Assembly (NCBI GenBank): GCA_022827055.1
Contig: JAJDTR010000083.1
Span: 1 to 64,000 of the forward strand
Direction: 5' to 3'
Origin: Candidatus Poribacteria bacterium
GTDB lineage: Bacteria; Poribacteria; WGA-4E; JAJDTR01
DNA: 64,000 nucleotides
Part shown: positions 42,379-53,130 of the stretch, one piece after another
How positions within the stretch are numbered: position 1 is the first letter of the stretch
Layout: each line of letters begins with the position of its first letter
Translations under genes and position numbers: made by a program
Notes under the pieces: model-generated
Told to the model about the DNA's origin: nothing
Seen by the model: only the letters and a program-made list of their open reading frames with translations
Databases searched by the model: none

Positions 42379-43118
42379 CGAGGCTTGCCGCGTGCGGCTT
42401 AATATTGCTCATACTTCTGATTTCCGGAAGCGCGGAGTTGCTTGCCCAAGAGACAGATCCCGATGCACGTTCGTCCGGGTTGTTCTCCGCAATCGTATGG
42501 GTCGTTGTGTGGATAGCGGTTTTCGCCGCTATTGGACTGGGAGTCTACGCATGGATTGGAAAAAGGCGCCACCGATTCTCCCACGGTGTCCGCCGCATGC
42601 CCCGGTTTAACCTCCCTAGTGGTGTGCCCACCAATCCAAGAAGATCGGCGGCACCGCCGCAGGCTTCACAACCCGAGTCGGAAGGGGAGCAGCTTATTCC
42701 CGCAGCCCCCCAGGAGAATACACCTGAAGCCTTGTCGCTTCGTGAACTGAATCAAATTTCCTCTCATCATTCTCATAAAGGGTTCCACGAGTATTACAAC
42801 AGAATCTCCTCAATCGTGAAGCGGTATGTTGAGCAGAAATACGGTGTTAAGGCGCTAGACGCCACAACCGGGGAAATCTTGGGATCGCTGCCCCACGATC
42901 TAACAAGCTCAGTGGCGGATCATGTTGGTGAAATTCTTCGGACGTGCGACATGATCCATCTTTCGGGTCATCGTCCCAGTCGATCGGATTTGCGGGACAT
43001 CTATCGCACCACAAAAGAATTCTTTGAACGCCAGATGGAGGTGTCCTCTGATAGGAACAATACGGATGATGAGGATAATTTGGAGGAATTAACGAAGCAC
43101 TACCGGCGGATGGTGTGA
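42366..43118 (+). CDS. Membrane protein with BatD/DUF4381-like C-terminal domain
   Basis: 250-residue protein. A signal-like segment (CGLILLILLISGSAELLA) is followed by a transmembrane helix (AIVWVVVWIAVFAAIGLGVYAWI), a proline-rich linker (about 95-130) and a conserved C-terminal domain, FHEYYNRISSIVKRYVEQKYG and DATTGEIL, as in the tails of BatD and DUF4381 proteins that work with MoxR/VWA-type complexes. No such partner is nearby. Start is GTG 42366 with AAGGAA upstream; it overlaps the sigma-54 activator's end, so co-translation is likely. Function is unassigned; a link to the regulator is probable by position. Confidence 0.65.
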   Translation: MQRLTRLAACGLILLILLISGSAELLAQETDPDARSSGLFSAIVWVVVWIAVFAAIGLGVYAWIGKRRHRFSHGVRRMPRFNLPSGVPTNPRRSAAPPQASQPESEGEQLIPAAPQENTPEALSLRELNQISSHHSHKGFHEYYNRISSIVKRYVEQKYGVKALDATTGEILGSLPHDLTSSVADHVGEILRTCDMIHLSGHRPSRSDLRDIYRTTKEFFERQMEVSSDRNNTDDEDNLEELTKHYRRMV

Positions 43119-43233
43119 GACAATGCGTAGTGTGTGACGGGATGAAGCAGTGATAATTGGCAATGCCGCGCTACATATACATGGCGGCCGCCCAAAGTCG
43201 GATACGCAGGGGCGACAGTGCGCAGCGCAGTTT

Positions 43234-43641
43234 TTACGAGGAATTGGCGACATTTACACGATTCTTGGCGCGTACCAATGCGGCTTCCGCGCGTTCTCGG
43301 TTCATCCCCGAATCTCCCGAAGCCAGATGCTCTTGAGCCCGTTGAAGAGCCGTCTCTGCGCGTTCAACATCAATTTCATGCGCCCATTCCGCCGTGTCGG
43401 ACAATACCGTGACCCCTGTCCGCAAGACCTCGAAAACCCCGCCGCTGATCGCGAGTGACTGGGGTGTATCGGTCTCTCGGACACGAATCTCGCCCGTTTC
43501 CAAAATCGTCAAGAAAGGAATGTGACCGGGAAGAATTTCAAATGAGCCCAGTTCCCCGGGCGCTTTGACGCTGCTTACATCGCCCTCATAGATGAGTTTC
43601 TGCGGTGTTCGGATTTCGAGGTGAAATCTTCTTTCAAGCAT
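43234..43641 (-). CDS. atpC: F-type ATP synthase epsilon subunit
   Basis: 135-residue central-stalk subunit of F1. FHLEIRTPQKLIYEGDV at the N terminus, then APGELGSFEILPGHIPFLTIL and SLAISGGVFEVL, match AtpC. The C-terminal helices (AETALQRAQEHLASGDS) are complete. It directly follows atpD in transcription order with a 75-base gap, as the last gene of the operon. Start ATG 43641. Confidence 0.97.
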   Translation of the reverse strand: MLERRFHLEIRTPQKLIYEGDVSSVKAPGELGSFEILPGHIPFLTILETGEIRVRETDTPQSLAISGGVFEVLRTGVTVLSDTAEWAHEIDVERAETALQRAQEHLASGDSGMNRERAEAALVRAKNRVNVANSS

Positions 43642-43716
43642 GGCTATTCACGTAAAATAGGGATTCAATGTTGAGTGGTCGATGTTAGAGACCGACCGCT
43701 GTTTTTTGCATGCAAC

Positions 43717-45129
<1,413 letters not shown>

Positions 45130-45185
45130 TTATCTTCCTTTCCGTAAAGTGTGTATTTCGTTCATTATGCAGACAAACTCTTCTC

Positions 45186-45659
45186 CTAAAGGCTCGGGCA
45201 CTCCTCTCGAAATCGAGCTACCGTGGCGTTGAGGTTGACCATTGACTTCTGTCGACCGCATCCTGGCGCGGTAAGATTACATCTGAGAATCTTTTGGTTA
45301 AGCCCCTTCAGTTGGCTTACGTATGCCGCTAGTGCCCGTGCTCGTTCAAGTTCAAAAACCCGACGTACCCTGTCGCTTTTGAGTGGATGGGCGTGAATCG
45401 CCACTTCCAGATGTCGGCGCCGCCGTTTGATGTTCCGCAGCAGCTTTCCGGATTGTTCACGCTCGGCACGAATTTCTTTGTCCACTTCTATCCAACGCGG
45501 CGCAAATCCGTTGTCTTTGAGCATCTGGTTGACAATCCGAGTCTTACGCGGAACATAAGCGTTGTCTTCTAACTCCTGCCGCTTTCCCATTCCGGGCAAA
45601 TCCTCAAAGTCTCCGCGATCGATTGCCTCTTGAATCTGTTTGTCAACATCGTAAAGCAT
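45186..45659 (-). CDS. DUF1992 (DnaJ homologue C28-like) protein
   Basis: 157-residue protein. The segment IQEAIDRGDFEDLPGMGKR with LEDNAYVPRKTRIVNQMLKD is the DUF1992 conserved domain, known from human DNAJC28 and bacterial YfhS-like proteins, of unclear role. The C-terminal half is basic (IKRRRRHLEVAIHAHPL). Start ATG 45659 is chosen by homology; the frame runs up to 45800 within the cupin gene. It lies inside the interrupted atp region, 37 bases downstream of the cupin gene. No connection to ATP synthase is known. Confidence 0.8.
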   Translation of the reverse strand: MLYDVDKQIQEAIDRGDFEDLPGMGKRQELEDNAYVPRKTRIVNQMLKDNGFAPRWIEVDKEIRAEREQSGKLLRNIKRRRRHLEVAIHAHPLKSDRVRRVFELERARALAAYVSQLKGLNQKILRCNLTAPGCGRQKSMVNLNATVARFREECPSL

Positions 45660-45696
45660 GTGTTGATTTTCTTGGCACCCCCCGTCCGCAAATCGC

Positions 45697-46095
45697 CTAG
45701 TCGTCAAAGTGATAGACAATCTTGTCGAATCGGTCACACGCGAAGGAAAACACGAATACCAATGGTTCATTTCCGGTGCACCACACAGCGTGTTTGGCAT
45801 TAGATGGAATGTAGACCGCCGATCCCGGTCCGATGTCTGATTGGTGACCGTCGATTTCCATGGTTCCCTTCCCGCTGACGATGTAATAGGTCTCCGGGGG
45901 TTCGTGGTGGTGAAGGGGCAGCCGAGTGCCGACCGGAAACTCCGCTATGCCGGTGACTAATCCGTCGCTTGGACCCCGCTCGCCGGATATAAGGATTTTC
46001 CACCGAATCGCACTCTTGGCAGCGAGTTCCGCGTCATCCCACCCCTCCCATGACTGCTCCGACCGATTGATGACCATCGGCATCGATGTGCTCAA
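45697..46095 (-). CDS. Cupin-domain protein
   Basis: 132-residue single-domain cupin. The metal-binding motif is GTRLPLHHHEPPETYYIVSG (three His and a Glu), with the second motif IPSNAKHAVWC (His). Start TTG 46095 has AGGAGG six bases upstream. Function unknown; small cupins often act as sensors or lyases. It lies in the insertion between atpD and atpG, together with the lipoprotein and dockerin genes, and shares their direction. Confidence 0.85.
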   Translation of the reverse strand: MSTSMPMVINRSEQSWEGWDDAELAAKSAIRWKILISGERGPSDGLVTGIAEFPVGTRLPLHHHEPPETYYIVSGKGTMEIDGHQSDIGPGSAVYIPSNAKHAVWCTGNEPLVFVFSFACDRFDKIVYHFDD

Positions 46096-46194
46096 ATGTC
46101 GCCTCCTACTCGCGCACCGTAAACACTAGCCCGATCATCGGCTTCCAACATCACTTCCTATTTCATGCCTGCGAAGTATTGACAACGCCATCGA

Positions 46195-47016
46195 CTATTC
46201 GTTGACGTAATCGGGCCGCATCTCAAAGGTCAGGACAGACGTGCGGCTGGTTCGATTAGGCAACTCCGCATTAACATGCTGCTGCACGTACGGGAGTTCT
46301 TGGTACGTGTTCGCTTCTTCATAGCTATCAAACTCGAACTCGACATACCGGTGTGGGGTTACGCCATAATAGTTGTCGTAAGACGCAATCCGCTTTACCT
46401 CTTCGGGGGCTTGCAGCATCGGCGCTATCGCGGCAATCCATTCCAGGTACTCAGTTTTTCCTCCAAGCGGATAGTCAACCAAGTAAACGGTCTTAACCTT
46501 ACGGCTCGTGCTCTCGTTCTTTGAATAATCGCCGCGCTGAATGAATATATGCGTGCTCGCGCTGCCGGTGTAGTTTGGCAAATCGGCAGCGACCGCCGCG
46601 ATTTCGGGGCGGTTCAGATAGTGCGCGAGATCGGCAAAACTGTCAAATTCGTACTCGACAAGCCGGTGTGGATTGGAACCGTCAACATTATCGTAAGACG
46701 CTACCCGGTTAAGTTCCTCTGGCGCTAGCAGTGTAGGTGCAACGGACGCGATCCATGCAACATACTCCTCTTTTCCGCCCAGCGGATAGTTGACTAACCA
46801 CACCATTTTGACCGGTACAGACTCCGCATCTACAGTTTCCATAATGGGTTCAGATGGAGGGTCCTCCATCGATATTTCCTCAATCGGCGTCGCTTCTATT
46901 ACCGGATCCTCGGGCGACAGCGCGTCCGCCAAGATATTGGTGGCTTGCTCACAGCCGCTCAAAGCTATCAACGCTATCAGAACGACGATAATTGTCCCTC
47001 TTAATCCAAATACCAT
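46195..47016 (-). CDS. Lipoprotein with two tandem alpha-beta repeats
   Basis: 273-residue predicted lipoprotein. Signal MVFGLRGTIIVVLIALIALSGC ends in a lipobox (LSGC), followed by an acidic spacer rich in Glu, Pro and Ser. Then come two similar modules of about 97 residues: VKMVWLVNYPLGGKEEYVAW and VKTVYLVDYPLGGKTEYLEW, each with ASYDN and HRLVEYEFDS/HRYVEFEFDS at the same position. They resemble ferredoxin-like dimeric barrels (NIPSNAP/antibiotic-monooxygenase style). Start ATG 47016 is fixed by AAGGAGGAG; the longer frame to 47073 has none. Predicted to be anchored to a membrane lipid. Function unknown. Confidence 0.8.
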   Translation of the reverse strand: MVFGLRGTIIVVLIALIALSGCEQATNILADALSPEDPVIEATPIEEISMEDPPSEPIMETVDAESVPVKMVWLVNYPLGGKEEYVAWIASVAPTLLAPEELNRVASYDNVDGSNPHRLVEYEFDSFADLAHYLNRPEIAAVAADLPNYTGSASTHIFIQRGDYSKNESTSRKVKTVYLVDYPLGGKTEYLEWIAAIAPMLQAPEEVKRIASYDNYYGVTPHRYVEFEFDSYEEANTYQELPYVQQHVNAELPNRTSRTSVLTFEMRPDYVNE

Positions 47017-47107
47017 TGGTTCTCCTCCTTTGACTAAACAACTTGGCACATCAACTGTTAAGAATAGTTTCACAACCGTTTAGATTGCAACTTTCCGATT
47101 CTTCCTC

Positions 47108-48724
47108 TCACTCGCTTGAGATATCCACACTCTCGGTTGTGGGATAGTAGTACCCCATGATAATAGCCATCTCGTCCTCGGACGTAAATCCGAAAGTAAG
47201 TGGAACGTTCCGATCATAATTGTTGTGTGTACATTCGTAGGTAATCCCATCGTCTGCGTCAAGCACCAGCGGCGGATCGAACACCGTGATTGGCGCATCG
47301 TCGTACGCCATGCTTCGATGCAGCAAACTCCCCGTCGACAACTGAAAAATCTCAAACAACTCGCCGTGTCGGTGCATGTGAGACGTAATCATGACGAGGT
47401 TCAGCACGGTGTTCGGATCGTAACCGCGGCGTTCAATTTCCTCCCTTACGGTCTCGTCTCTTTTCGTTACACGAGTTGATCCCGGCGGAACAAAAATGTC
47501 GGTATTGGCTGAGAAAAGCTCGACCGCCTCGTGCTCAACCGCTTCCGGAGGGATGGTGTAGAAATTTACGTAAACCTCTCCCTCTATCGCTTCCGTGCCC
47601 AACAGATTCACGAAATGTGCGTTCAGGTCATAAATTGTGTCTCCCGCAAGCCGAAGCGCCACGCCTTCCGGAAATTGAAAAACCGTCTTTTCGCCGGTTT
47701 GGGTGCCCGTGATGTAGACGCGGTGCTTGCCAAAATTTCCGAGCGCCTGTGGATTCCCAGGATCCAATACGCGGAACGAATCTTGCGGATTCACCCCGAC
47801 TCCCGGAGTCACCCCGACATTAAGTAGGTCATCTTCCAACGCCTTTTCTGTTAGCCGATACAGTATGAAGTGATGACTGCCGGTAGGATACGAAATCTCG
47901 TACTTGTTGACGAAGATATCCTCCTGTAACGGCTGTCCCGCAGCATCAGTGATCTGCCTAGCGTAGAAGACTTCTCGCTCCGTACCGGGTTCAATTCTAA
48001 AAGGCGGCATATAAAGCTGATAACCTTCTCCGGGGAGCGGCGCCGGGAGCGGCTCAAAGGATTCAAGCGGGTCACGTAACAGGCTTAGATCGCCGATGCC
48101 GGTTAGCTTTTCATTACGAGGTGCTCCCGCGGCAATCCACTGGCGAATTGCATCTACCTTGCCATCATGAAGCGGTCCCTCAGCCAACGGCATGCGGCCG
48201 CCCTGCCCCGGAGTTGTTGGTCCTACCAGCTTTGTTAAGAGAAAACTATTGTCCGGGTTGCCCGGATCAACACGCTTCATTCCGGCAGACGCCGCTGCAA
48301 GGTTTTGTGGTACGCGACCAACCAAGTCTTGGTATGAAACACCGTTTGTGAGGTTTAAATTTCCGGCGTTAGTCGGAGCTGCATGACAGTAGCTTGCCGT
48401 ACAACTCTTGTTGAAAATGTAGTCCTGAAAATCATGATAGGTTGAATTGTCAACCCCCGCTCGTTCGCCTAATCGGTTGGCAACTCGAACGAGATCCAAG
48501 ATATTAGTCACGCCATCGCGATTGACATCCGGATTCTGCTCGGAACTCCGATCCACAGGCTGCCCTAAGGCGTTTGCCACAATGACGAGGTCCAAGATGT
48601 TCACGACGCCGTCATTGTTGACATCCTCCAACAGAGGGTTAACATCGCCGTGACCGAATGCGGATAAGCACCCGATAGCCAAGAACATGAAAACAATGGA
48701 AGAACAGACGAGAGTTTTAAACAT
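47108..48724 (-). CDS. Secreted dockerin-cytochrome-copper monooxygenase-like protein
   Basis: About 538 residues with a signal peptide (VCSSIVFMFLAIGC). Residues about 35-95 hold two type I dockerin repeats, DVNNDGVVNILDLV and DVNRDGVTNILDLV, which bind calcium and normally cohesins. Next is a region with CTASYCH (Cys-x3-Cys-His) and MPLAEGP, like planctomycete-type small c-type cytochromes. The C-terminal 300 residues carry HHFILYR, LNAHFVN and MITSHMHRHGELFE, the copper-ligand pattern of PHM/dopamine-beta-monooxygenase (Cu type II, ascorbate-dependent). An exported redox enzyme is likely; substrate unknown. Start ATG 48724, ten bases after the atpG stop, so it may be read from the ATP synthase operon. 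Confidence 0.85.
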   Translation of the reverse strand: MFKTLVCSSIVFMFLAIGCLSAFGHGDVNPLLEDVNNDGVVNILDLVIVANALGQPVDRSSEQNPDVNRDGVTNILDLVRVANRLGERAGVDNSTYHDFQDYIFNKSCTASYCHAAPTNAGNLNLTNGVSYQDLVGRVPQNLAAASAGMKRVDPGNPDNSFLLTKLVGPTTPGQGGRMPLAEGPLHDGKVDAIRQWIAAGAPRNEKLTGIGDLSLLRDPLESFEPLPAPLPGEGYQLYMPPFRIEPGTEREVFYARQITDAAGQPLQEDIFVNKYEISYPTGSHHFILYRLTEKALEDDLLNVGVTPGVGVNPQDSFRVLDPGNPQALGNFGKHRVYITGTQTGEKTVFQFPEGVALRLAGDTIYDLNAHFVNLLGTEAIEGEVYVNFYTIPPEAVEHEAVELFSANTDIFVPPGSTRVTKRDETVREEIERRGYDPNTVLNLVMITSHMHRHGELFEIFQLSTGSLLHRSMAYDDAPITVFDPPLVLDADDGITYECTHNNYDRNVPLTFGFTSEDEMAIIMGYYYPTTESVDISSE

Positions 48725-48734
48725 GACTAGGATT

Positions 48735-49601
48735 CTAACCCTCCAAAGCCGCTGCACCGCTGACAATCTCGGAGATCTCCGTCGTAATCTGGGTTTGTCG
48801 CGCCCGATTGCGCTGCAAAATCAACTCGTCAATCAGATCCGTGGCGTTTCGTGTCGCGTTTTCCATGGCTGCCATCCGCGCCGCCTGCTCCGCGGCGTTG
48901 GAATCCAGCAACACTTTCCACATCTGCATGTTCAGGTGTTTCGCCAACACGGACTGGAAAATCTCCTCTTGCCCCGGCTCATACAGATAGTCGAGAAAGA
49001 GTTCGTCACCTGTTGGGGCTTCGGGAGTAAGCGGCAATAACTGCTCGACAAGAACCGTCTGCAGTATCGCGGACTTGAAGTTGTTGTAAATCACCTCTAC
49101 CTTGTCAATCTGCAATTCGGTGTAAAGATGCTCAAATTCATGAACAATATCCACCGCCGATTCAAACTTGAGATCTCGAAATATGTTGACGTATTCGGCA
49201 ATGACGTCATACTCTCGCCGCACAAAATAATCTCGGGTGCGTCTGCCCACGCAGATGATTTTCACGGCGGCACCGCCATCTTGATAATGCTGTGCTCTCT
49301 CCGTCGTGGTACGAATTACATTACTATTGAAACTTCCGCACAATCCTCGATCGGCACTGATAGAAATGAGACAAACGTTTTTTAATTCTCGATTTTCCAG
49401 CAACGGATGGGTCGGATTTTCAATCTGTGCAATCAAGTGGCTTAAAATCGCGTTAAACTTCTCGGCGAACGGTCGAGTCGCCAAGATGTTCTCTTGGGCG
49501 CGACGTAACCTCGCCGCTGCAACCACCCGCATCGCTTCTGTTACCTGTTTGATGTTCTCGACACTTGCGATACGCCGTCTAATTTCCCGTAATGTTGCCA
49601 T
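48735..49601 (-). CDS. atpG: F-type ATP synthase gamma subunit
   Basis: 288-residue rotor shaft. The N-terminal TLREIRRRIASVENIKQVTEAM and the C-terminal ENATRNATDLIDELILQRNRARQ are the two gamma coiled arms that run through the F1 ring; VCLISISADRGLCGSFN is also typical. Intact. Upstream in the operon lies a broken four-helix-bundle gene and repeats, then atpA; downstream lies the dockerin gene. Start ATG 49601. Confidence 0.97.
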   Translation of the reverse strand: MATLREIRRRIASVENIKQVTEAMRVVAAARLRRAQENILATRPFAEKFNAILSHLIAQIENPTHPLLENRELKNVCLISISADRGLCGSFNSNVIRTTTERAQHYQDGGAAVKIICVGRRTRDYFVRREYDVIAEYVNIFRDLKFESAVDIVHEFEHLYTELQIDKVEVIYNNFKSAILQTVLVEQLLPLTPEAPTGDELFLDYLYEPGQEEIFQSVLAKHLNMQMWKVLLDSNAAEQAARMAAMENATRNATDLIDELILQRNRARQTQITTEISEIVSGAAALEG

Positions 49602-49611
49602 TGTTAACCCT

Positions 49612-49640
49612 TAATACGTAATGCGTACTGCGTAATATAA
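49612..49640. repeat. TACG-type repeat flanking the S23 pseudogene, left
   Basis: AATACGTAATGCGTACTGCGTAAT. Partly inverted relative to the right-hand copy at 50161-50204. Confidence 0.65.
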
Positions 49641-49653
49641 AAGCAAATGAGTG

Positions 49654-50105
49654 TTATTCAAAATCTCCACCATCTGCATTGTAAGTTTCGTTTTCTTCTT
49701 TTAACGTTGCTTTTCGTTGATTTGGAACCATCACTAGCAACAGTCGGATGATCTCCGTTATTAAGTTCAGACGGTGTGATGTCACAGATTCACTTAAGAC
49801 ATGACGTCCCTTGTAGTACCAGTCGCGACCTTCTCTAGCAGAGCCAAGCGCGTATTCATAGAAACGAGCGCGGTCTTTATGGCTACTCCTGCTGTATCCT
49901 TCGGCGATGTTGGCGCTGATGGAACCAATCGCGCTCTGTAAAGTTGATCTGATAAAGACACGGTGCGTCGGTCTTGAACCAACTTGGTCGTATCATGCCA
50001 TCCAAGGTGCGCCGCGAACAGAGCCAATCGATAGACTTTCATTTTCCAAAGTACATCGCCTTTTATTGTCTCAGGTACTTCCCGTTCCCAATCCTCGTAA
50101 TTCAT
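49654..50105 (-). pseudogene. Frameshifted four-helix-bundle (S23/IVP-family) protein gene
   Basis: The gene begins with NYEDWEREVPETIKGDVLWKM and LFAAHLGWHDTTKLVQDRRT, then SDQLYRA, the family norm. At 49930-49933 an extra CG dinucleotide (AGAGCG-CG-ATTGG on the coding strand) shifts the frame; the open frame ends at 49794 with an unrelated tail. In the corrected frame it continues GSISANIAEGYSRSS, RFYEYALGSAREGRDW and YYKGRHVLSE to a TAA at 49654-49656, the family's standard C terminus. So it is a recent pseudogene (or sequencing error) of a 23S-rRNA intervening-sequence protein, sometimes called S23, found here inside the ATP synthase operon. Confidence 0.85.
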
Positions 50106-50160
50106 GTAGTTTCTAATACATTAAAAGAACGAGCGAGTGTTCTCCTATGACTACACGGTG

Positions 50161-50204
50161 CGTACCACGTATTACGAATTACGTATCACGCATTACGCAT
50201 CACG
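50161..50204. repeat. TACG-type repeat flanking the S23 pseudogene, right
   Basis: CGTATTACGAATTACGTATCACG followed by CATTACGCATCACG (written in parts). It overlaps the last codons and stop of atpA (50193-50195). Confidence 0.7.
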
Positions 50205-51719
50205 TTTGAAGTTTTCCTTGAAACTTTTTACGGCCTCATGAAGACCATCAATGAGTTCATCGCTCAAAACGCCGGTTTCAGCGATTTCCTTGAGGAGTTC
50301 CGCATGATTCCTATCCATGTAGGTAAGGAATTCGGTCTCAAATCTCGACACATCCGCCACTTCGATATCGTCAAGATATCCCGTTGATCCGCAGAAGATT
50401 GAGACTATCTGTTTTTCCACCGGCATCGGTTCATACTGCGGCTGCTTAAGCAACTCTACCAGTCGCTCGCCACGGCGGAGCTGGGATTGTGTGGATGCGT
50501 CAAGATCGGAACCGAACTGCGCGAATGCGGCAACTTCACGGAAACTGGCTAGATCCAGCTTGAGCGTACCCGCCACCTCATCGGCTTTCATAGCCTTCGT
50601 CTGCGCATCCCCACCGACACGGGATACCGATGTTCCGACATCGATTGCCGGACGCACACCTTGATTGAACAGTTCAGAAGTTAGATAAATCTGCCCATCC
50701 GTGATTGAGATTACATTGGTAGGAATGTAAGTGGTCAGATCGCCCTCGAAAATCTCGATGATAGGCAGCGAAGTCAGCGAACCGGCACCCAACTCATCAC
50801 TGAGTTTCGCCGAGCGCTCCAGTAATCTTGAATGGAGATAGAAGACATCGCCGGGATAGGCTTCTCGTCCGGGCGGTCGCCGCGAGAGTAGGGACATTTG
50901 CCGATACGCCCACGCGTGTTTGGTGAGATCATCGTAAATGATCAGTGCATGCTGCCCCCTGTCGCGGAAGAATTCTCCCATGGACGTGCCGGTATACGGC
51001 GCAAGATATTGGAGTGGTGACGGCTCACTGGCAGGCGCCGAGACAACAATGGTGTAGTCCATCGCGCCGTGCTGCTCGAGCGTGGTCACAACCTGTGCAA
51101 CCGTCGATCCCTTCTGACCGATTGCCACGTAGATGCAGAACACGTCGGTGTTTTTCTGGTTGATGATTGTGTCAATTGGAATGGCGGTCTTGCCCGTTTG
51201 CCGGTCGCCGATGATCAATTCACGCTGCCCTCGCCCGATAGCCGTCATGCTGTCGATTGCTTTCAAACCGGTATACAGCGGCTCGCTAACAGGCTGGCGC
51301 TGCACGATGCCCAAACCTTTTCGTTCCACGGGTAGTGTCTGGCTGGTACCGAGTTCCCCTTTGCCGTCGATAGGTTGCCCCAGCGCATTGACAACCCGTC
51401 CAAGCAACTCCTCACCGACCGGCACCTCAAGCAATCGATTGGTCCGTTTGGCGAGGTCACCCTCGTGAATCAACTTATCTTCACCGAAAAGCACACAACC
51501 GACGTTGTCTTCCTCTAGGTTGAACGCCATTCCGAACACATCGTTCGGAAATTCAATCATCTCGCTCGCCATAACATTGGCAAGCCCGTGCACGCGAGCG
51601 ATTCCGTCACCAACATCCAAGACGGTACCGGAATCGTAAACGTCGACTTGCTGATTAAATTGCAGCAACTGTTGCTTCAGTATATTAGAAACTTCATCGG
51701 GTCTAACTTCCCTTGCCAT
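50193..51719 (-). CDS. atpA: F-type ATP synthase alpha subunit
   Basis: 508-residue non-catalytic nucleotide-binding subunit. The P-loop is [15 protein letters not shown], with [16 protein letters not shown] and [14 protein letters not shown] following, all typical. The C-terminal residues after ENFK are encoded within a TACG-type repeat, so the natural end may have been altered when the repeat arrived. Start ATG 51719 (GGGGAGAAAA upstream). It is preceded by atpH and followed by the S23 pseudogene. Confidence 0.97.
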   Translation of the reverse strand: MAREVRPDEVSNILKQQLLQFNQQVDVYDSGTVLDVGDGIARVHGLANVMASEMIEFPNDVFGMAFNLEEDNVGCVLFGEDKLIHEGDLAKRTNRLLEVPVGEELLGRVVNALGQPIDGKGELGTSQTLPVERKGLGIVQRQPVSEPLYTGLKAIDSMTAIGRGQRELIIGDRQTGKTAIPIDTIINQKNTDVFCIYVAIGQKGSTVAQVVTTLEQHGAMDYTIVVSAPASEPSPLQYLAPYTGTSMGEFFRDRGQHALIIYDDLTKHAWAYRQMSLLSRRPPGREAYPGDVFYLHSRLLERSAKLSDELGAGSLTSLPIIEIFEGDLTTYIPTNVISITDGQIYLTSELFNQGVRPAIDVGTSVSRVGGDAQTKAMKADEVAGTLKLDLASFREVAAFAQFGSDLDASTQSQLRRGERLVELLKQPQYEPMPVEKQIVSIFCGSTGYLDDIEVADVSRFETEFLTYMDRNHAELLKEIAETGVLSDELIDGLHEAVKSFKENFKRDA

Positions 51720-51769
51720 GAGCTATTTTCTCCCCTCATTCGACAGCAAACTTGCTTCTGCTTGCCGGT

Positions 51770-52309
51770 CTATCCTCTTGCAAGCAGCGATCTCAGCCGC
51801 TGTAACTGTGTCGTGACGCTTCCATCAAATACCGTGTCGCCTAGCCGCACGACAATTCCGCCTTTGATCTCACTATCTTCGCTCAAATCAAGTCTCACTT
51901 CGGCACCGGAATAATCGCTGAGGTGTTGTACAAGACTAGCTTGTTGCGCGTCGCTGAGCGGAGCCGCAGACGTCACCTGCGCAACCAGACGTCCCGCTTT
52001 AAAATCGACGAGTTCTAAAAATGCCTGTAGGATTGCCACGAGGAACCTCTCTCGCTGTTTCGATGCCAGAAGTAACAGAAAGTTCAAGGTGAGCGGATGG
52101 ATGGTTTCCGACAGGAGCTGTTGAAACATCTCGCTCTTGAACTGCGGCGACAGAATCGGATTGGTCAGGAACCCTTCAAAATCTTCCGATTCTTGCGCTA
52201 GGCTCAGGATTTGGTTGGCATCCTCCACGATACGTTCCAAAGCATCCTGCTCCGCCGCCGCATCGTACAACGCCTGCGCGTATGGTTTGGCAATCCGAAC
52301 ATCTCTCAT
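51770..52309 (-). CDS. atpH: F-type ATP synthase delta subunit
   Basis: 179-residue peripheral-stalk subunit linking F1 alpha to the b stalk. RIAKPYAQALYDAAAEQDAL at the N terminus and LPSDAQQ-like helices, with LVQHLSDYSGAEVRLDLSED and GGIVVRLGDTVFDGSV at the C terminus, are typical. Start ATG 52309. Located between atpF and atpA as in the standard order. Confidence 0.95.
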   Translation of the reverse strand: MRDVRIAKPYAQALYDAAAEQDALERIVEDANQILSLAQESEDFEGFLTNPILSPQFKSEMFQQLLSETIHPLTLNFLLLLASKQRERFLVAILQAFLELVDFKAGRLVAQVTSAAPLSDAQQASLVQHLSDYSGAEVRLDLSEDSEIKGGIVVRLGDTVFDGSVTTQLQRLRSLLARG

Positions 52310-52449
52310 CGGCTATATGCTCCGATATACAGTGACATATGATGACATTCTGCCGTAAGGTAGTCTTTCATACAAACTGGTGATGTCGAGCATCTTCCTT
52401 ACGGCTTTTCTCGAGTGTGTATTAACTTCCGTGCGAATATTCTAAAGCA

Positions 52450-53049
52450 TCAAGCGCTATGTGAAGGTAGGCGGCGAATTGATTCATCAATAATGTGCTG
52501 ATGTCTCTCGGCATCAAGCGTTTGATCTATTATTTTGCTAGCCGCATCAATCGCAACCTCCGCGACAGTGCCACGCAGTTCGAGAATGGCTTCATCTTTT
52601 TCGCGCTGAATCTCCGCTCGTGCTCTATCAAGTTCGGCAGAGGCTTCTTGACGCGCCTGATCGAGAATACGTTGTCTCTCGGCATTTCCTTCATTGATGG
52701 CGGTCTGAATCTTGGCTTGTCCCTCCGCTTCAATCTCATTCAGCCGTTGACGAGTTTCGGCGTTCAACCGATCCAGCTCCTGTTGGTCTGTCTCCAACTT
52801 TTCCATGCGCGAGTTTATCTCGTTTTGTCGTTCATCCAACAGTCCGCCGACGCGGCTAAAGACGAATTTCCAGAGTACCAACAGAACGACGAGAAAACCC
52901 AGCACTTGAAGGATGACTGTCTTGGGATCGAGCCCGATAGCACCCAATAGCCCGCCGCCTCCGGGGTCGCCGCCGGCAGCAAACGAATACGGGACCGCTA
53001 TCAATGTGTTAATACAGATGAGTAGAGCTAAATTTCCAAATCTTTTCAT
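52450..53049 (-). CDS. atpF: F-type ATP synthase b subunit with signal-like N-terminal extension
   Basis: 199-residue peripheral-stalk subunit. An N-terminal hydrophobic stretch (LALLICINTLIAVPYSFAAGG) that looks like a signal peptide precedes a glycine-rich linker and the usual membrane helix (ILQVLGFLVVLLVLWKFVF); the remainder is a long coiled coil (LDERQNEINSRMEKLETDQQ). The extra N-terminal segment is also found in some anaerobe and sodium ATPase b subunits. Start ATG 53049 is chosen; TTG 53061 is in frame. Confidence 0.93.
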   Translation of the reverse strand: MKRFGNLALLICINTLIAVPYSFAAGGDPGGGGLLGAIGLDPKTVILQVLGFLVVLLVLWKFVFSRVGGLLDERQNEINSRMEKLETDQQELDRLNAETRQRLNEIEAEGQAKIQTAINEGNAERQRILDQARQEASAELDRARAEIQREKDEAILELRGTVAEVAIDAASKIIDQTLDAERHQHIIDESIRRLPSHSA

Positions 53050-53130
53050 GATGACTCGCAATGTTGTTTACGCTGAAACATAGCGCGCGACCACAATGAT
53101 CGCGCAGTACGTTTCATGCTTAATTCGTTT

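Noticed and set aside
42399..43100. Full MoxR/VWA operon
   Set aside because: Only a BatD-like C-terminal domain is found; no MoxR ATPase or VWA gene is present.
49794..50105. 103-residue protein as an intact gene
   Set aside because: Only the first half matches the S23 family; the other half matches in the shifted frame.
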